From Indioceanicola profundi (GTDB taxonomy: Bacteria > Pseudomonadota > Alphaproteobacteria > Azospirillales > Azospirillaceae): a DNA stretch of 64,000 nucleotides. Positions 36,050 to 46,949 of this stretch are shown here, in pieces. Position numbers and translations under genes: made by a program. The stretch is from positions 1,701,001 through 1,765,000 of the forward strand of contig NZ_CP030126.1 in NCBI RefSeq assembly GCF_003568845.1, in the 5' to 3' direction. Under the pieces are notes generated by a model, which saw only the letters and a program-made list of their open reading frames with translations, did not search any database and was not told the origin of the DNA. How positions within the stretch are numbered: position 1 is the stretch's first letter; each line of letters begins with the position of its first letter.

Positions 36050-39000
36050 GCTCCATTGCCGCCCCCTGCGCATTTTCCGCCGTCTGGGTCCCATGGGTGA
36101 ACAGCGGCTGGAGAGCCGGGGCCAGCGCCTTCAGGAGCTGCGATGCCAGGGCGGAGGTGAAGCGGTACTTCGCCGCCTCCTGCCCCTGGACATGGGCGGT
36201 GATGACGCCGAAGAACCGGTCGCCTGCATAGAAGACGAAGGTGGCCGTCCGGTTGACCACCCGGCTTTCCAGCACTGCGCCGCCCGGTCCATAGCGCTCG
36301 AACCGGTGGTCGCCGGTGCCGGTCTTGCCGCCGATCACCATGGGCGTGCCGTCGCCATTGATGAAGGCCCCCTGGACGCGGCGAGCGGTGCCGTTCTCCA
36401 CGATGTCGGCAAGATGCCGGCGAAGCACCTGGGCCACCTCCGGCGTCATCACCTGCTGCCCCTCGGTCTGCTCATCCAGACCGAACAGCGTCTCGAAGGG
36501 CGTACCGTCGGCGAAGTGGAGTTCCGTGACGCGGACCGTGGGCAGGCGGACCCCGTCGTTCAGAATGATGCCCATCAGCTCCGCCAGCGCGCCGGGCCGG
36601 TCGGCGCTGCTGCCGATCGAGGTGGCATAGCTGGGGATCAGCGCGCCGAAGGGGTAGCCCAGCCGCTTCCATTCCTCATGGATACGGGCGAAGGCCTCCT
36701 CCTCCAGCACCATGCCGATGCGGGTGTTCTGCGCCCGGGTGGAGCGTGACTTGAACAGCCAGCTATAGCTTTCCTGCCGGGACTCGGCGCTCCGCTCCAG
36801 CATGTCCTTCCGCTTGGCCTTCGGACTGTCCTGGAGATAGGCGACCAGCCACAGTTCCAGCGGATGGATGCGGGCGATATAGCCGCGGTCGTTCAAGCTC
36901 CAGGCAGCCGGATCGTACTTCGTATAGAGCGCCTGGACACGCTGATCGTTCGGTGCGCCTTCGGGGAGATGACGAGCCAGGAAGGCGCGCAACTCCGCCA
37001 CGCCGGCATTCGGCCGGGCGGACCGGAAGACCGTGACCAGCCGGTCCGGGATCTTCTTCAACCGCCCGGCCAGCTTGTCCAGCGCCTGATCGGGGTCGAG
37101 ATCCTTGTAGTCGGCCCAGAAGCGGTTGAGGAACTGGCTGCCTTCCTGGTCGGCGAAGCGGGCCAGATAAGTCATGCGCGCCGGGTGGCGCGGGTCGTCC
37201 AGCACATCGTCCTTCCGCGCCGGGCCCTCAGCGATGTAGTGATTCACCACCTCGCGCATGATCCGGATGAAGACCAGATTGGTGGAGTGGCGGAAGGCCT
37301 CCGCCACGGTTAGTATCTTGCCATCGTCCTTGTGATCGAAATTGCCGAAGCTGTGCAGCCCGCCGCCGGTGAAGAACCGCTCCGCCGGGCTGGCGGAGAA
37401 GGTCCGTTGCATGGCGAGGTCCAGCAGCTCGCCCAGCGGCATGGTTCCGCCGCCCTGGGCCTTGCGGGCAGCCATGGTGCGCGTGACCCACTGGGTCAGC
37501 CGGTCCTGCGCGTCGGCGGCCACTGCCTCCATCTCGAAGGATTCCAGCCCTTTCACCCGACCATGCAGTTTGGCGATGATCTCAAGATAGCTGACCATGG
37601 TCCGCAGCTTGGCCGTGGAGCCGAGATCGAGCTTGGCGCCTTCATTGAGATCGAGCGGCTTGTCCAGCGTATCCACCTGCACCCGCACCAGATTGGCGGT
37701 GGGCGTGCGCTCGAAGACGGTCAGGCTGTAGACCACCTTCGACGGATCGGCATTGTTCAGCAGCCTGTCCCCGACCAGCCCCAGCGCCTGGGCCCCCTCC
37801 GGCGTGGCAAGCTGCTTCAGCGTATCGGTGACGCGACTCTGGGCGGAAAGGTCCAGCGTCGTCTCGACCGTCAGATCCAGCCGGTCCAGCTCATAGAGGC
37901 TGCCGAGCCCGAGAAGCTGGAGCAGGCGGGTCCGGATGGAGTTGGTCGCCTTCAGCTCCACGAACTCCGGCTGCGGCAGGACGGGCGGCTGCTCCCGGAA
38001 GCGGAGCGGAAAATGACGGGCGGCATCGGCCAGCGCCGCCGGCACTACGCCGGCCTTTTCCAGCGCTCGGAGGTGCTGGTTGGCCAGATCGTCCAGGGCT
38101 GCCCGCTCGCGCGCCAGATAGGCGCTGGGACGACGCTGTGCCAGCAGCAAGGCAAGGACCTGCTTATAGACCACGGCCTGCGTCGCCAGCTCCGCCTCGG
38201 TCATCGGGGTGGCGCGAAGAATGCGGTTGGCGACGGTGAAGTCGGTGCCGAACCACGCCCAGAGACCATCGCCGATTCCATTGACCTCACCCAGTCCGGC
38301 CTTGGCCGAGAGCGGGGTAGAGTTCAGATAGTCCACCAGGATCTGGTGACGGGCAGCCGTGGTATCCGGCCCGTCAAGATAGGCCCGGACGGATGCGCTC
38401 ATCATCTGCCGCAGCTTCTCAACCCCGCTGCCGGTACGGCCTTCGGGGGAGTGGCGGTATTTCTCGATCTGGGTGGCGAGGGTGGAGCCGCCGGCCTTGT
38501 CTGCATCCATGCCGATGGCGCGGAGCGGAATGCTGCCCAGCGCCAGCGCAAAGCGGTCCCACTCCACCGCCGGGTTGCGATGGGGATGCTTCGGGTCCAG
38601 AAGCTCCCGATTTTCAATGAACATGAGCGTGTTGGCAACCAGCGGCGGAACGCTGTCGAAGCCCTCATAAACCCGCTCCGGAAAGCGGGCGTCGTGCAGC
38701 ACGCCGCCGGACCGGTCATGGATCGTCAGACCGGCGCGGGTCTTCTCCCGGTATGGCGGGAAGCCGCCGAACTCCACATAATCGCGGAAGGCCGGGGTTG
38801 GCCGGGCTTGTGCTTCCACCTTGTAGGGTCCGGCCGTCAGACGTTCCAGGAACTGCGGGATGCGGGTGTAACCAAGCCGCAGGTCATACGGCCCCTGATC
38901 CGGGAATCGGACATCCGGGTTGGGGCCGCGCTGCACGGTCCAGGTCAGGTCCTTGCCGAAGCGGGCAAGAAACTCCGACTGGAACCGGGATGCGTTCATC

Positions 39001-39092
39001 TCGTGATACGCAGCAGCTCCCGCCCCGCCGACCAGCGCCAGGCTCAGCCCCCAGGACATCACCCGCACCCACCGCGCACGCGCCATCACCAA
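36030..39092 (-). CDS. Large class A penicillin-binding-like protein (GT51 plus transpeptidase)
   Basis: 1020-residue membrane-anchored enzyme, larger than a usual class A PBP. After a helix (VMSWGLSLALVGGAGAAAYH) comes a family-51 glycosyltransferase domain with MFIENRELLDPKHPHRNPA and GGSTLATQIEKYRHS. A transpeptidase domain follows with its three motifs: STAK in LGSTAKLRTM, SxN in FRHSTNLVF, and KTGT in VIGGKTGTGDHR. In the first glycosyltransferase motif the usual ED is EN, so polymerising activity needs testing. A ~250-residue segment between the SxN and KTGT motifs is unusually long. Confidence 0.85.
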   Translation of the reverse strand: MVMARARWVRVMSWGLSLALVGGAGAAAYHEMNASRFQSEFLARFGKDLTWTVQRGPNPDVRFPDQGPYDLRLGYTRIPQFLERLTAGPYKVEAQARPTPAFRDYVEFGGFPPYREKTRAGLTIHDRSGGVLHDARFPERVYEGFDSVPPLVANTLMFIENRELLDPKHPHRNPAVEWDRFALALGSIPLRAIGMDADKAGGSTLATQIEKYRHSPEGRTGSGVEKLRQMMSASVRAYLDGPDTTAARHQILVDYLNSTPLSAKAGLGEVNGIGDGLWAWFGTDFTVANRILRATPMTEAELATQAVVYKQVLALLLAQRRPSAYLARERAALDDLANQHLRALEKAGVVPAALADAARHFPLRFREQPPVLPQPEFVELKATNSIRTRLLQLLGLGSLYELDRLDLTVETTLDLSAQSRVTDTLKQLATPEGAQALGLVGDRLLNNADPSKVVYSLTVFERTPTANLVRVQVDTLDKPLDLNEGAKLDLGSTAKLRTMVSYLEIIAKLHGRVKGLESFEMEAVAADAQDRLTQWVTRTMAARKAQGGGTMPLGELLDLAMQRTFSASPAERFFTGGGLHSFGNFDHKDDGKILTVAEAFRHSTNLVFIRIMREVVNHYIAEGPARKDDVLDDPRHPARMTYLARFADQEGSQFLNRFWADYKDLDPDQALDKLAGRLKKIPDRLVTVFRSARPNAGVAELRAFLARHLPEGAPNDQRVQALYTKYDPAAWSLNDRGYIARIHPLELWLVAYLQDSPKAKRKDMLERSAESRQESYSWLFKSRSTRAQNTRIGMVLEEEAFARIHEEWKRLGYPFGALIPSYATSIGSSADRPGALAELMGIILNDGVRLPTVRVTELHFADGTPFETLFGLDEQTEGQQVMTPEVAQVLRRHLADIVENGTARRVQGAFINGDGTPMVIGGKTGTGDHRFERYGPGGAVLESRVVNRTATFVFYAGDRFFGVITAHVQGQEAAKYRFTSALASQLLKALAPALQPLFTHGTQTAENAQGAAMELTAAPR

Positions 39093-39373
39093 CTACCCCC
39101 TGCACCGGCGGTACTCCGACCGCCTGAGGTAACCATGCGCCCGGTTCGGTTAAAAAGCCCTTTTCACCCGCTCGGCCGAAGCGGCGCGTCGATGATGTTC
39201 TCTGAATGTTTCAGCGGGATTTCCCGCCTGCACACGATGACCAGGGCAATGTGGCATCATGGGCACATTGCCTACAGCCTCACCCGTAGTTCCTCCGTCG
39301 GAAGCACTGTGGCCGTTGCTGCCGGCAATCGCCGGTTCTAGGCTGAAATTTAGATTTTCCGGCAGAGCGCGCC

Positions 39374-39970
39374 ATGATCCATGTCACAGCCCTTCTATTC
39401 GGGGCCACCCTCGGCATCGCCGTAGGGCCGATCGCTCTGCTGATCGCGAATACCGGGCTACGGCATGGGGCCTGGGCAGGAATCCGGGCCGGGCTGGGCG
39501 CGGCCACGGCCGATTTCCTCTACGCCCTCGTAGCCTTCTCCGCGGGTACGGCGCTGGCTCCCCTTCTAGCGGCCAACCGGTCGGCGATCGAGGCCGGAGC
39601 CGCCCTGCTGCTGGTCGTTTTCGGCCTGTGGATGCTGTATGGAGCGCTGACGGCACCCGCCCCGAGGGTCGACGGGGCAAGGCCGCCGCCCGGCCGCCCC
39701 TACCTGACAACCTTGTCGCTGACCATCGTGAACCCGCTGACGGTGCTGCTCTTCATGGGCTTCACCGCGCACCTGCCGGCGGACCCGGCAACGCCCACGA
39801 TCATCCTGGCCGCCGCCTGTCTGTTCCTGGGCAGCCTCGCGGTTCAGATGCTCTTCGCCCTGGGTGGCGCCGGGCTCGCGAAGGTGCTGAAAGATGCCGC
39901 CTGGATACGCCGTCTGAATATCGTCAGCGCATTTGGAATCGTTGCCTTCGGCGTGGCAGGGCTGCTGTAG
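39374..39970 (+). CDS. LysE/RhtB-family amino-acid exporter
   Basis: 198-residue membrane protein with about six helices. The LysE-family opening LLFGATLGIAVGPIALLIANTGLRHG (in parts: LFGATLGIAVGPIALL and IANTGLRHG) and the mid stretch LSLTIVNPLTVLLFMGFTA are typical. The substrate could be an amino acid or a related compound. The 280 bp upstream contain no other gene that I can support. Confidence 0.85.
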   Translation: MIHVTALLFGATLGIAVGPIALLIANTGLRHGAWAGIRAGLGAATADFLYALVAFSAGTALAPLLAANRSAIEAGAALLLVVFGLWMLYGALTAPAPRVDGARPPPGRPYLTTLSLTIVNPLTVLLFMGFTAHLPADPATPTIILAAACLFLGSLAVQMLFALGGAGLAKVLKDAAWIRRLNIVSAFGIVAFGVAGLL

Positions 39971-39982
39971 AACAGCGGGACC

Positions 39983-40627
39983 TCAGCGTCCGGGGCCACG
40001 GCCCTGGCGCGGCATGATGGCAGGAGCCCTTTCCCAGGCTCTTGCCACCGCGGCCGACAATTCAGTCTGGTCCAGGAAACCATCGCCATTGGCGTCCAGC
40101 GCGGCGAACCTCCGCCCCGCCTCCTCCGCCAGCTCGTCGGCGGTGACACGGAAATCCACGTTGCGGTCGGCCGCCATCACCGGGTCCGGCGCGCCGAGCC
40201 GGCCGCCACCGTTCCGCTGGTCGCGCCTGGGCGCCTCGCCCGCCAGGTTGTCCGGCGACTGAACACTCTCAGGCTCATCGGAACCGGTCGCCGTGCGCTG
40301 CACCTCCCGTTGCGCCAGCCGGACCTGCGTGAGTTCCCGGACGTCCACCATGCCATCGGAATTCAGGTCCAGAGTGGCGAAGTAACGTCGCGCATCGGCC
40401 TGGACCTCTGCCAATGCCAACCGCCTGTCCCCATCCGCATCCACGCGGGCGACCCAGCCCATGGCCGCGTCCCTATAGGCCGCCTCGCTCCGCACCGGAG
40501 GGCCCAGCCGTTCCCCGGCCAGGCTGACCGGTGCCGGCCGTAGCGCATCCGGGGGAATGGAGGGCCGCCCGCCACATGCGGAGAGCGGCAGGAGAAGGGC
40601 CAGGAACAGCAGCGGCAGGTGTTTCAT
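39983..40627 (-). CDS. EF-hand calcium-binding lipoprotein
   Basis: About 214 residues with a lipobox signal (LPLLFLALLLPLSAC) and four EF-hand-like loops: DADGDRRLALAE, DLNSDGMVDVRE, DRNVDFRVTADE (weaker) and DANGDGFLDQTE. Acidic side chains at positions 1, 3 and 5 of loops 1, 2 and 4 support calcium binding. It would sit on a membrane facing the periplasm or outside. The ATG at 40627 is preferred over one at 40642. The function is unknown. Confidence 0.8.
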   Translation of the reverse strand: MKHLPLLFLALLLPLSACGGRPSIPPDALRPAPVSLAGERLGPPVRSEAAYRDAAMGWVARVDADGDRRLALAEVQADARRYFATLDLNSDGMVDVRELTQVRLAQREVQRTATGSDEPESVQSPDNLAGEAPRRDQRNGGGRLGAPDPVMAADRNVDFRVTADELAEEAGRRFAALDANGDGFLDQTELSAAVARAWERAPAIMPRQGRGPGR

Positions 40628-40708
40628 TTCAGAGCCGGACATGGGTTGCACCTACCGCTTATACGCGGGAGCGGCGGAAACCCTGCCGCTCCCTTCCGGG
40701 CCGCCGCG

Positions 40709-42070
40709 CTAGACAGCCGGATTCAGCCGTTCCTTCAGCACCGCGGCAAGGTCGGCGCGACGGATGGAGCTCTGCTCCCCGGTCACCATGTCCTTCACAG
40801 TGACCTCGCCGCGCGCTTTCTCATCCGGTCCCATGATGATGGCGAAGCGGATGCCGGCCTTGTCGGCGTAGGCGAACTGCTTCTTGGGCTTCGCCGGCTC
40901 AAGCTGGATTTCCGTGTTGATGCCGGCCGCCCGCAGCTCCGCCCCGATGGCGAGATAATCGGGCAGCAGGGCGGGATCGAACTGGGTCACCAGCGCCTGC
41001 ACCGTACTGGGTCCGTCGGTGACGATCCCGGCCTGCTCCAGCACGTAGAAAAGCCGCGTCAGACCGATGGAGATGCCGACGCCGGGCAGCTTCGACTTGG
41101 TGTAGAGCCCCGCCAGATTCTCGTACCGCCCGCCGGAGCAGACGGAGCCCATGCCGGGATGGTCGGTCAGGAAGGTCTCATAGACCGTGCCGGTGTAGTA
41201 GTCGAGGCCACGGGCGATGGCGAGGTTGACCCGCCAGTTGGTCTCCGGCACGCCGAAGGCCTTGAGCGCGGCGACCACTTCAGCCAACTCCGCAATGCCG
41301 GTCCGGAAGGTCTCGCTGGACAGGTTCAGCCCACGCAGATGGGCCAGCGTCTCCTCCGCAGGGCCGGCGAATCCGATCATGGACAGGACCTGTTCGGCAA
41401 CATCCGCCGAGAGCCCGATCTCATCCCCTGTCAGCAGGCCGGTCACCTGCTCCCGGCTGAGCTTGTCCAGCTTGTCCACCTGCCGCAGGACCAGGGCGCG
41501 CTTGGCCGGGTCGTCGATGCCCAGCGCCTCGAACATCCCCAGCAGGACCTTGCGGTTGTTGAAATTGATCTGGAAGGGGCCGACATCCAGCTCCTTGAAG
41601 ATTGTGTAGATGACGGCCGGCATCTCCGCATCATAGGCGACGGGCAGGCTGTCCTTGCCGATCACGTCGATGTCGCACTGGTAGAATTCGCGATAGCGGC
41701 CCTTCTGCGCCCGTTCGCCGCGATAGACCCGCTGGATCTGGTAGCGGCGGAACGGGAAGGCCAGATCGCGCTCATGCTCCGCCACATAGCGGGCCAGGGG
41801 CACGGTCAGGTCGAAGCGCAGGGCCAGGTCCGGCTTGTGCCCCTGCTCGATGGCGCCGGTGCTCTGCACGAAATAGACCTGCTTCTCCGTCTCGCCCCCT
41901 GACTTCGACAGCAGCACGTCCGCCACCTCGAACACGGGCGTCTCGATGGGCAGGAAGCCGAACCGCTCATAGGTGCGGCGGATCGTGTCCAGCATGCGCT
42001 GGAAGGCGATCTGCCGGCGGGGCAGCAGTTCCATGGTGCCGGGCGGCGTGCGGGGGCTGATGATGGACAT
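40709..42070 (-). CDS. hisS: Histidyl-tRNA synthetase
   Basis: Class II aminoacyl-tRNA synthetase charging tRNA-His. 453 residues: motif 1 region [16 protein letters not shown], motif 2 [18 protein letters not shown], the histidine motif [26 protein letters not shown] and motif 3 [15 protein letters not shown]. The ATG at 42070 (start [17 protein letters not shown]) fits the family; a longer upstream reading overlaps the divergent gene's promoter. It is divergent from the IorA-like gene. Confidence 0.96.
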   Translation of the reverse strand: MSIISPRTPPGTMELLPRRQIAFQRMLDTIRRTYERFGFLPIETPVFEVADVLLSKSGGETEKQVYFVQSTGAIEQGHKPDLALRFDLTVPLARYVAEHERDLAFPFRRYQIQRVYRGERAQKGRYREFYQCDIDVIGKDSLPVAYDAEMPAVIYTIFKELDVGPFQINFNNRKVLLGMFEALGIDDPAKRALVLRQVDKLDKLSREQVTGLLTGDEIGLSADVAEQVLSMIGFAGPAEETLAHLRGLNLSSETFRTGIAELAEVVAALKAFGVPETNWRVNLAIARGLDYYTGTVYETFLTDHPGMGSVCSGGRYENLAGLYTKSKLPGVGISIGLTRLFYVLEQAGIVTDGPSTVQALVTQFDPALLPDYLAIGAELRAAGINTEIQLEPAKPKKQFAYADKAGIRFAIIMGPDEKARGEVTVKDMVTGEQSSIRRADLAAVLKERLNPAV

Positions 42071-42277
42071 GATGCAGGCGTCCGATTTGCGCGGGTGCGT
42101 TTCTGCCCCTCCCTTTAACGGGTCGCACGCGCCCCGCCAAGCCCCGGCACAGGAATCGTCGCGGTCGCGGGCGTAGCCCTTTGCGGAAACAGCAGGATTT
42201 TCGTCTGCAAAAGCGTGCACATGGTCTTCGCTCTGTGGCAAAACCGTTCTGCCGACCACAGGACCGGGAGACCCGCG

Positions 42278-42724
42278 ATGATCCGATTGACCGTCAATGG
42301 CGAGGCGCGTGAGATCGATGCCGATCCCGACATGCCCCTGCTCTGGGCCATCCGCGACATGCTGGGCCTGACCGGAACCAAATATGGCTGCGGCGTCGCC
42401 CAGTGCGGCGCCTGCACGGTGCATCTGGACGGGCAGCCGATCCGGTCCTGCATCACCCCGGTCGCCGCGGCGGAAGGGGCGACGGTCACGACCATCGAGG
42501 GGCTGGGCGGCGACCATCCCCTGCAGAAGGCCTGGATTGAGGCGCAGGTGCCGCAGTGCGGCTACTGCCAGTCCGGCCAGATCATGTCCGCCGCGGCACT
42601 TCTGACCGAGACGCCGAAGCCGACGGATGCCGAGATCGATACGGCGATGGAGGGGAACCTGTGCCGTTGCGGCACCTATCCCCGCATCCGCAGCGCGATC
42701 AAGCGCGCCGCCGGCGTGGCCTGA
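42278..42724 (+). CDS. iorA: 2Fe-2S subunit of a molybdenum hydroxylase (IorA-like)
   Basis: Small electron-transfer subunit of an isoquinoline 1-oxidoreductase/aldehyde oxidase-type enzyme. 148 residues with two clusters: the plant-type site [16 protein letters not shown] and the second site [10 protein letters not shown] ... NLCRCGTY. The ATG at 42278 gives the family start MIRLTVNGE. It lies 14 bases before the large subunit and forms an operon with it. Confidence 0.92.
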   Translation: MIRLTVNGEAREIDADPDMPLLWAIRDMLGLTGTKYGCGVAQCGACTVHLDGQPIRSCITPVAAAEGATVTTIEGLGGDHPLQKAWIEAQVPQCGYCQSGQIMSAAALLTETPKPTDAEIDTAMEGNLCRCGTYPRIRSAIKRAAGVA

Positions 42725-42738
42725 GGGAGGACGGAGCC

Positions 42739-44916
42739 ATGAACCATTTCGCGCCCCTGTCCCGCCGCGCCATCCTGAAGGGCATCGGCGGGCTTGCCGT
42801 TGCCGTTTCCCTTCCCCTGCCCGCCTGGGCTCAGCAGCAGCCTGCCCCGCCGCCGACCATCGCGGCCGGCGCCGGCGCCAATGCCGCCCCCGGCATGCTG
42901 ACGGCCTATGTGGTCGTGACGCCCGAGGGCAAGGTCCGGGTCCTGTCCCCCACCACCGAAATGGGCCAGGGCAGCCAGACCGCCCACGCAGCCGCCGTGG
43001 CAGACGAGTTGGGCGTGGACATGGCCGACGTGTCGGTCGAGACGGCCCTGCCCGCCGATTCCTACCGCTGGGGCGGTTTCATGAGTTCGGGCGGAAGCTG
43101 GGGCGTGCGGCGCTGGCATCCCTATATCCGCAAGGGTGCGGCCCAGGCGCGGGAGATGCTGATCGCGGCGGGTGCTGCGCGGATGTCGGTCCCGGTGTCC
43201 GAGCTGACGCTCACCGACGGCAAGGTCACCCACTCGGTCACCGGCAAGTCGGTGGGCATCGGGGAGCTGGTGGAGGATGCGGCCAGGCTGACCCCGCCGG
43301 AATCGCCCACCCTGCGCGATCCCGCCACCTTCCGCTATGTGGGCAAGGGCACGCCGCGCCTGGACCTGCCGGCCAAGGTGAACGGCCAGCATGTCTACAG
43401 CCTGGACTTCAAGCTGCCCGGCATGCTCTACGCCTGCGCCCGCTTCACGCCCGTGTTCCATGGCGAGATCGTCAGCTTTGACGACAAGGCCGCCCGCGCG
43501 GTGAAGGGCGTGCGCGAGGTGGTCCGTGTACCGGGCGGCGTCGCCGTGCTGGCGGACAATAGCTGGGCCGCCATGCGGGGCGCCGACGCCATCGAACTGA
43601 CCCAGGCCCCCTCTCCCAACACCAGTATTTCCTCCGAAGCGCTGAGCGCGATGATGCAGGAGGGGTTGGGTGCGGCGAAGGCGGCCGAAGCAAAGAATGT
43701 GGGCGACATCGGTGCGGCCTTCACCAAGGCCGCCAAGCTGGTGGAAGCGGATTACGAGGTTCCCTATCTCTCCCACGCGCCGATGGAGACCTGGAGCTGC
43801 ACCGCCCTGTTCAAGGATGGCGGCCTGGAGATCTGGGCCCCGACCCAGCGGCAGGACCAGGCTATAGCCGGAGTCGAGAAGGCCACCGGCGTGCCGAAGG
43901 ACAAGGTCACGCTCCACACGCTCCAGATCGGCGGCGGATTCGGGCGTCGGCTGGTGACGGATGACGGCGTGCCGCACGCCGCGATCTGCGCCAAGGCGAT
44001 GCCCGGGACGCCGGTGAAATTCTTCTGGCGGCGCGAGGATGAGATGGAGCGGGGCTGGTTCCGCCCCGCCCAGATGGCGCGCCTGAAGGCGGCGCTGGAC
44101 CAGGACGGCAAGGTCACTGCCCTGCATATCCGCACCAGCGGCCCGTCCCTGGCCATGGAGTTCGCGCCGGATCGGATCAAAGAGGGGGAACTGGACGGTT
44201 CATCCGTCCAGAACCTGGCGGACATCCGCTACAAGCTCCCGAATTACCGGCTGGACTATGCGATGCGGCACGTTCCCGTGACCGTGGCGCCCTGGCGGTC
44301 GGTTGGTGCGACGCAGAACGCCTTCTTCCTGGAATGCTTCATTGATGAGCTGGCCGCCGAGGCGGGCAAGGACCCGGTCGCATTCCGGCGGGAGCTGCTG
44401 GCCGGCGACAAGCGTGCCCTCACGGTGATCGACACGGCGGCGGAAAAATCCGGTTGGGGCAAGCCCCTGCCGGAGGGCCGGGCGCTGGGCATCGCCTATT
44501 TCGAGAGCTTCGGAAGCCTGTCCGCCCATGTGGCGGAGGTCTCGATGGAGAACGGCACCCCGCGCGTCCACAAGGTCACAGCGGTGCTGGATTGCGGCGA
44601 GGTGGTGCTGCCCGATGGGGCGAAGAGCCAGATGGAAGGCGGTGTCGTCCAAGGCCTCTCCACCACCCTGTATGAGGCGGCGACCATCGCCGAGGGTCAG
44701 ACGGTGGAAAAGAACTTCGACAGCTACCGCCTTCTCCGCTTCCCCGAAGCGCCGGTGGTCGATGTCCACTTCATCGATTCCAGCGAAGCGCTCGGCGGCG
44801 TCGGGGAGCCCGGCCTGCCGCCCACGGCACCGGCCGTCGCCAATGCCCTGTCCACCCTGACCGGCAAGCGCATCCGCACCCTGCCGATCATGAAGGCATT
44901 GCAGGCCCGCGCATAG
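42739..44916 (+). CDS. iorB: Molybdopterin-binding subunit of a molybdenum hydroxylase (IorB-like)
   Basis: 725-residue large subunit. It begins with a twin-arginine signal ([17 protein letters not shown]), so the holoenzyme is exported folded with its partner. Molybdenum-cofactor motifs include [15 protein letters not shown], and the active-site Glu is in [16 protein letters not shown]. The aldehyde or N-heterocycle substrate cannot be read from sequence. The maturation chaperone usual for this family and a cytochrome partner are not adjacent. Confidence 0.9.
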   Translation: MNHFAPLSRRAILKGIGGLAVAVSLPLPAWAQQQPAPPPTIAAGAGANAAPGMLTAYVVVTPEGKVRVLSPTTEMGQGSQTAHAAAVADELGVDMADVSVETALPADSYRWGGFMSSGGSWGVRRWHPYIRKGAAQAREMLIAAGAARMSVPVSELTLTDGKVTHSVTGKSVGIGELVEDAARLTPPESPTLRDPATFRYVGKGTPRLDLPAKVNGQHVYSLDFKLPGMLYACARFTPVFHGEIVSFDDKAARAVKGVREVVRVPGGVAVLADNSWAAMRGADAIELTQAPSPNTSISSEALSAMMQEGLGAAKAAEAKNVGDIGAAFTKAAKLVEADYEVPYLSHAPMETWSCTALFKDGGLEIWAPTQRQDQAIAGVEKATGVPKDKVTLHTLQIGGGFGRRLVTDDGVPHAAICAKAMPGTPVKFFWRREDEMERGWFRPAQMARLKAALDQDGKVTALHIRTSGPSLAMEFAPDRIKEGELDGSSVQNLADIRYKLPNYRLDYAMRHVPVTVAPWRSVGATQNAFFLECFIDELAAEAGKDPVAFRRELLAGDKRALTVIDTAAEKSGWGKPLPEGRALGIAYFESFGSLSAHVAEVSMENGTPRVHKVTAVLDCGEVVLPDGAKSQMEGGVVQGLSTTLYEAATIAEGQTVEKNFDSYRLLRFPEAPVVDVHFIDSSEALGGVGEPGLPPTAPAVANALSTLTGKRIRTLPIMKALQARA

Positions 44917-45011
44917 AGGTGGCTACGGGCGCTGGTACCAGCGCCCGCACGCCTTTCCAAACCGGGGCGCTTCGGTCTAAAGAACGGCAACCCGCAGGAC
45001 GGAGCCCAACC

Positions 45012-46070
45012 ATGACCGAACAACCGCAGCGCCTCACTATCCGCCGTCCCGACGACTGGCATCTGCATATCCGCACGGGCGCCATGCTGCGGGCCGTGCT
45101 GCCGCTGTCGGCGCGGCAGTTGGGTCGGGCCATCATCATGCCGAACCTCGTCCCGCCGGTGACCACCACCGAAAAGGCCATGGCCTACCGGGCCGAAATC
45201 CAGGAGGCGTTGGGATCGGATGCAAGATTCCAGCCCTTGATGACCGCCTATATGACGGACGGCACCGATCCCGACGATATCGAGCGCGGCTTCCGCGACG
45301 GCGTGCTGACGGCGGTGAAGCTCTATCCGCAGAACGCCACCACCAACTCCGCCGCCGGTGTCTCGGACATCACGAAGGTCTATCCGGTGCTGGAGCGGAT
45401 GCAGGCCATTGGCATGCCTCTGCTGATGCATGGGGAGGTCACCGACAAGACCGTGGACGTGTTCGACCGGGAGGCGGTGTTCGTCGAGCTGGTGCTCCGC
45501 CCCCTGCTGGACCGCTTCCCCACCCTGAAGATCGTGATGGAGCACATCACGACCGAGGAGGGTGTCGCCATTGTCCGGCAGCACGGGCCGAGCGGGCGGC
45601 TGGCCGCCACCATCACGGCGCACCACCTGATGATCAACCGATCCGACATCTTCGCCGGCGGCATCCGCCCGCATCTCTATTGCCTGCCCATCGCCAAGCG
45701 GGAGAAGCACCGGCTGGCCCTGCGCCGGGCGGCGACCAGCGGGGAGCCCTGGTTCTTCCTGGGCACGGATTCGGCTCCCCACCCCATCGGGGCGAAGGAG
45801 ACGGCCTGCGGCTGCGCCGGCATCTTCACCGCCGCGACCGCCATCGAACTCTATGCCCAGGTCTTCGACCAGGAGGGCGCGCTGGACAAGCTGGAAGCCT
45901 TCGCCAGTTTGAACGGCCCGCGCTTCTACGGGCTGGAACCGAACCCGGACACCATTACGCTGGAGCGAAGCGGCCAGACCGTGCGCGACGTGCTGGACGT
46001 GGACGGCAGCGCCGCCGTCCTGCCCTTCCTATCCGGCGAGCGGCTGGACTGGCGGATGGCGGGGGAGTAA
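45012..46070 (+). CDS. pyrC: Dihydroorotase, class II
   Basis: Third step of pyrimidine biosynthesis. 352 residues: the metal site [16 protein letters not shown], the carbamylated lysine in [43 protein letters not shown] and [15 protein letters not shown]. The ATG at 45012 starts [13 protein letters not shown], the family start. The next gene, pyrE, catalyses a later step, and the two are probably one operon. Confidence 0.97.
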   Translation: MTEQPQRLTIRRPDDWHLHIRTGAMLRAVLPLSARQLGRAIIMPNLVPPVTTTEKAMAYRAEIQEALGSDARFQPLMTAYMTDGTDPDDIERGFRDGVLTAVKLYPQNATTNSAAGVSDITKVYPVLERMQAIGMPLLMHGEVTDKTVDVFDREAVFVELVLRPLLDRFPTLKIVMEHITTEEGVAIVRQHGPSGRLAATITAHHLMINRSDIFAGGIRPHLYCLPIAKREKHRLALRRAATSGEPWFFLGTDSAPHPIGAKETACGCAGIFTAATAIELYAQVFDQEGALDKLEAFASLNGPRFYGLEPNPDTITLERSGQTVRDVLDVDGSAAVLPFLSGERLDWRMAGE

Positions 46071-46095
46071 GCCTCGCCTCCACGGAACCATTCCC

Positions 46096-46175
46096 GTCAC
46101 CCCGGCAACAGCCGGGGCCCAGGACCACAAGCACCGCCCTCGGGATTCCTGGGTCCCGGCCTTCGCCGGGATGAC
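46096..46175. repeat. Palindromic repeat between pyrC and pyrE
   Basis: Two facing units, GTCACCCCGGCAACAGCC (46096 on) and its near-complement ending CTTCGCCGGGATGAC (to 46175), share CCGGGxCCCAGG-type ends and can fold into a long hairpin. This looks like the short dispersed REP-like elements common in alphaproteobacteria. It could dampen or stabilise the pyrC-pyrE transcript. Confidence 0.7.
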
Positions 46176-46246
46176 GACAGAAGTGGCGGAAGGACACGCA
46201 ACATCCCGCCGGCGACCCCAGCGCCGCACGACACCGGACCCCGCCC

Positions 46247-46930
46247 ATGATCGACGCCCAGACCGCCGCCACCCAGACCGCCCGCATCCTGCTGGAAACC
46301 AAGGCGGTCCACTTCAACGCGGCCCAGCCCTTCATCCTCACGTCGGGCCGCGCCAGCCCGGTTTATATCGACTGCCGCAAGCTGATCAGCTTCCCGCGGG
46401 CTCGGCGTTTCCTGATCGAAGCGGCGCGCGACCAGCTTTACCGCGATGCCGGGTTCGAGGCGTTCGACGCCGTGGCGGGCGGCGAGACGGCCGGCATCTC
46501 CTATGCCGCCTGGATCGCCGACGCACTCGACCTGCCGATGCAGTATATCCGCAAGAAGCCCAAGGGCTTCGGCCGCAATGCCCAGATTGAGGGCCAATTG
46601 ACGGAGGGGCAACGGGTGCTGCTGGTGGAGGATCTGACCACCGACGGCGGCAGCAAGGTCAATTTCGTCAGTGCCCTGCGCCAGGCCGGCGCCGTGGTGG
46701 AACATGCCTGGGTGGTCTTCCACTACGGCATCTACCCGAAGTCCAAGGAGACGATGGACGCCATGGGCGTGAAGCTGCACGCGCTGGCGACCTGGTGGGA
46801 CGTGCTGCGCGTCGCCCGGGAGGATGGCGGCCTGGACGCCCGCACCCTGGACGAGGTGGAGAAGTTCCTGCACGCACCGGAAGCCTGGTCCAGCGCCAAT
46901 GGCGGCAAGGAGCCGGGCGCGGCGGGCTGA
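46247..46930 (+). CDS. pyrE: Orotate phosphoribosyltransferase
   Basis: Joins orotate and PRPP to make OMP. 227 residues: [22 protein letters not shown], the Gly-rich [31 protein letters not shown], and the PRPP motif [15 protein letters not shown]. The length is normal for the alphaproteobacterial type. A strong terminator follows 20 bases after the stop. Confidence 0.96.
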   Translation: MIDAQTAATQTARILLETKAVHFNAAQPFILTSGRASPVYIDCRKLISFPRARRFLIEAARDQLYRDAGFEAFDAVAGGETAGISYAAWIADALDLPMQYIRKKPKGFGRNAQIEGQLTEGQRVLLVEDLTTDGGSKVNFVSALRQAGAVVEHAWVVFHYGIYPKSKETMDAMGVKLHALATWWDVLRVAREDGGLDARTLDEVEKFLHAPEAWSSANGGKEPGAAG

Positions 46931-46949
46931 TCGGCTCGGCCTAGACGGA

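Noticed and set aside
44724..45782. Minus-strand frame overlapping the molybdenum hydroxylase and pyrC
   Set aside because: It crosses two well-supported plus-strand genes and has no recognisable domain.
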